From SZAS-79 sp038329645 (GTDB taxonomy: Bacteria; Pseudomonadota; Gammaproteobacteria; Burkholderiales; SG8-39), in assembly GCA_038329645.1 (NCBI GenBank), contig JBBQNG010000197.1, positions 1 to 8,028 on the forward strand: a stretch of DNA of 8,028 nt, read 5' to 3'. Position numbers and translations under genes: made by a program. This document shows positions 7,064-8,028 of this stretch, in pieces (within the stretch, counting starts at the first letter, position 1; each line of letters opens with the position of its first letter). Below the pieces are notes generated by a model, which saw only the letters and a program-made list of their open reading frames with translations, was not told where the DNA came from and did no database searches.

Positions 7064-8028
7064 GGCCGGTTGTTCCTGACCAGGAACTCGAGGAATTCCG
7101 ATGCCTGCGCTTCGAGCCGCGCTTCGTGCAGGTCGAGCAGGCATTCGACCGGATCGGCCCACTGCACGCCCGGGGCTTCGGTTTTGAACAGCGAGTCTTT
7201 CCTGCGCACGAGGTGCACGACGAGTGCGCCAGGCATGTCACGCCGGGTGGCTTTCTCGAGCGCGGGGTCGAGTCTTTCGACAAAGCCCCAGTCGACACGC
7301 CCGTCAGGACAATGGACGGACAGGTCCAGCCGGGGCAGCCCGGCCATGTCGATGTTCGGATCGTAGTTGCGCGCGCCTGCGAGGCCGCCTGCGGCGATGT
7401 CGTCACGACCGAGTTCCTGCAAACGCCGCAGCAGGGACCCCGGCGAGCGCGCGAGACCGGAGCCGTCGATGAAGCGAACCGTGGAGCGCGCGTCTTCGGC
7501 CATGGATACCAGCCGCGCCCAGTCTTCGCGCGGGAACCCGCTCAGCTCCACGCGCCGGTCCGAGTGGCGCAGCACCACGTGTTCCAGATTTTTCAATGCA
7601 CCAGCCACGGTCGGGTAGCTGCATCCGACGGTTTTCATGATCCAGTCGGTGGTCATCGGCCCGCCACCCAGCAGCCATTGACGCAGCAGGACCTTGAATA
7701 TCTCGTCCGAGAATCCGCGAGGTTTCGCGCTTTTGTTCGCATCTTTCTCGACCAATGCGTGTAGCCATTCGAGAAAACCGGCCCCTAGGTCGGACGGCAG
7801 ACCCGGATAGCCGCCCTCCTTGCCGAGTACCAGATACAGCCGGCTCATCACATCCGGATTCAAGGCCTGTTTAGCCAGTCGCAATTCCGCGTGCAGGCGC
7901 TCTTCGGTAATGCGGGAATGGGTGATCACCAGCAGCGCACGGCTGTCGGGCTCGATTGCAAGCAGGTAAGCCAGGCCCAGTAAGCTCGCGCGTACGTTGC
8001 GGAAGCTGTGGGTCCCGGATTTCAGTTC
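7060..8028 (-). CDS. AbiEi-like antitoxin/transcriptional regulator, partial at 5' end
   Basis: The frame is open to the right edge, so the gene starts outside the window; 322 residues are visible (edge residue counted as 1). A GTG at 7929 is not the likely start, because the 33 codons before it read as good protein: ELKSG, then a helix SLLGLAYLLA, a strand SRALLVITHSRI and TEERLHAEL. This matches the restriction-endonuclease-like N-terminal domain of one AbiEi antitoxin family, ELK being its (D/E)xK. A winged helix-turn-helix follows at about 108-165 (MTTDWIMKTVGCSYPTVAGA, recognition helix YPTVAGALKNLE). The C-terminal QWADPVECLLDLHEARLEA (289-307) resembles the ADP-Q-YLDL signature of these antitoxins. 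In known pairs this protein represses its own operon and blocks the toxin, so autoregulation is expected from a promoter beyond 8028. Alternative: a stand-alone DNA-binding nuclease. Confidence 0.7.
   Translation of the reverse strand, partial: ELKSGTHSFRNVRASLLGLAYLLAIEPDSRALLVITHSRITEERLHAELRLAKQALNPDVMSRLYLVLGKEGGYPGLPSDLGAGFLEWLHALVEKDANKSAKPRGFSDEIFKVLLRQWLLGGGPMTTDWIMKTVGCSYPTVAGALKNLEHVVLRHSDRRVELSGFPREDWARLVSMAEDARSTVRFIDGSGLARSPGSLLRRLQELGRDDIAAGGLAGARNYDPNIDMAGLPRLDLSVHCPDGRVDWGFVERLDPALEKATRRDMPGALVVHLVRRKDSLFKTEAPGVQWADPVECLLDLHEARLEAQASEFLEFLVRNNRP

Noticed and set aside
7063..7162. Longer N-terminus for the nucleotidyltransferase starting at 7162
   Set aside because: The extra 33 residues are Arg/Pro/Ala-rich, lie inside the AbiEi-like gene in another frame, and would replace the ATGA start at 7063, which has an AGGA site.
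7045..7764. 239-codon plus-strand frame
   Set aside because: It is opposite the AbiEi-like gene, whose minus-strand frame has clear domain structure. No motif was seen on the plus strand.
1..8028. CRISPR array, tRNA, insertion sequence or attachment site
   Set aside because: No regularly spaced repeats, cloverleaf, transposase-like frame or long direct/inverted terminal repeats were seen on reading both strands. A computed repeat search was not possible.

Overview
The window looks like chromosome from a high-GC betaproteobacterium, most likely Burkholderiales. The main pointer is a Bug-family (TctC-type) periplasmic solute receptor, a family strongly expanded in that order. High GC over most of the window fits. 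This is an inference from one gene family and base composition; there is no rRNA or tRNA to place it. Every supported gene is on the minus strand, so the window is best read from high to low coordinates.

Right part (about 8028 down to 1957) is a defence cassette of four tightly packed genes. First is a gene cut by the window edge (7060-8028) whose product resembles AbiEi-type antitoxins: a restriction-endonuclease-like segment at the edge, a winged helix-turn-helix, and a C-terminal ADP...LLDL segment. Its stop overlaps the start of an AbiEii-like nucleotidyltransferase (6155-7063) by 4 nt. That stop in turn overlaps the start of hsdS (4944-6158) by 4 nt. The hsdR gene (1957-4938) starts 5 nt after the hsdS stop. 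A type IV toxin-antitoxin-like pair is therefore transcriptionally, and probably translationally, coupled to the specificity and restriction subunits of a type I restriction-modification system. The methyltransferase subunit (hsdM) is not in the window and would have to lie upstream of 8028 or elsewhere. The second target-recognition half of hsdS is much more AT-rich than its surroundings, consistent with domain exchange.

Middle (1692-1956) is a 265-bp intergenic stretch with only weak hairpins. It separates the defence cassette from ordinary metabolic genes.

Left part (1-1691) holds two unrelated uptake genes: a complete Bug/TctC receptor (714-1691) without visible TctA/TctB membrane partners, then a 320-bp gap, then the 5' part of a general L-amino-acid ABC transporter binding protein (AapJ/BztA type) running off the left edge. 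The gap contains a 29-codon open frame whose end faintly recalls a thiolase C-terminus, and a 7-bp inverted repeat near a possible promoter for the amino-acid receptor.

The most interesting element is the AbiE-like pair joined to hsdS-hsdR. The rest is conventional.
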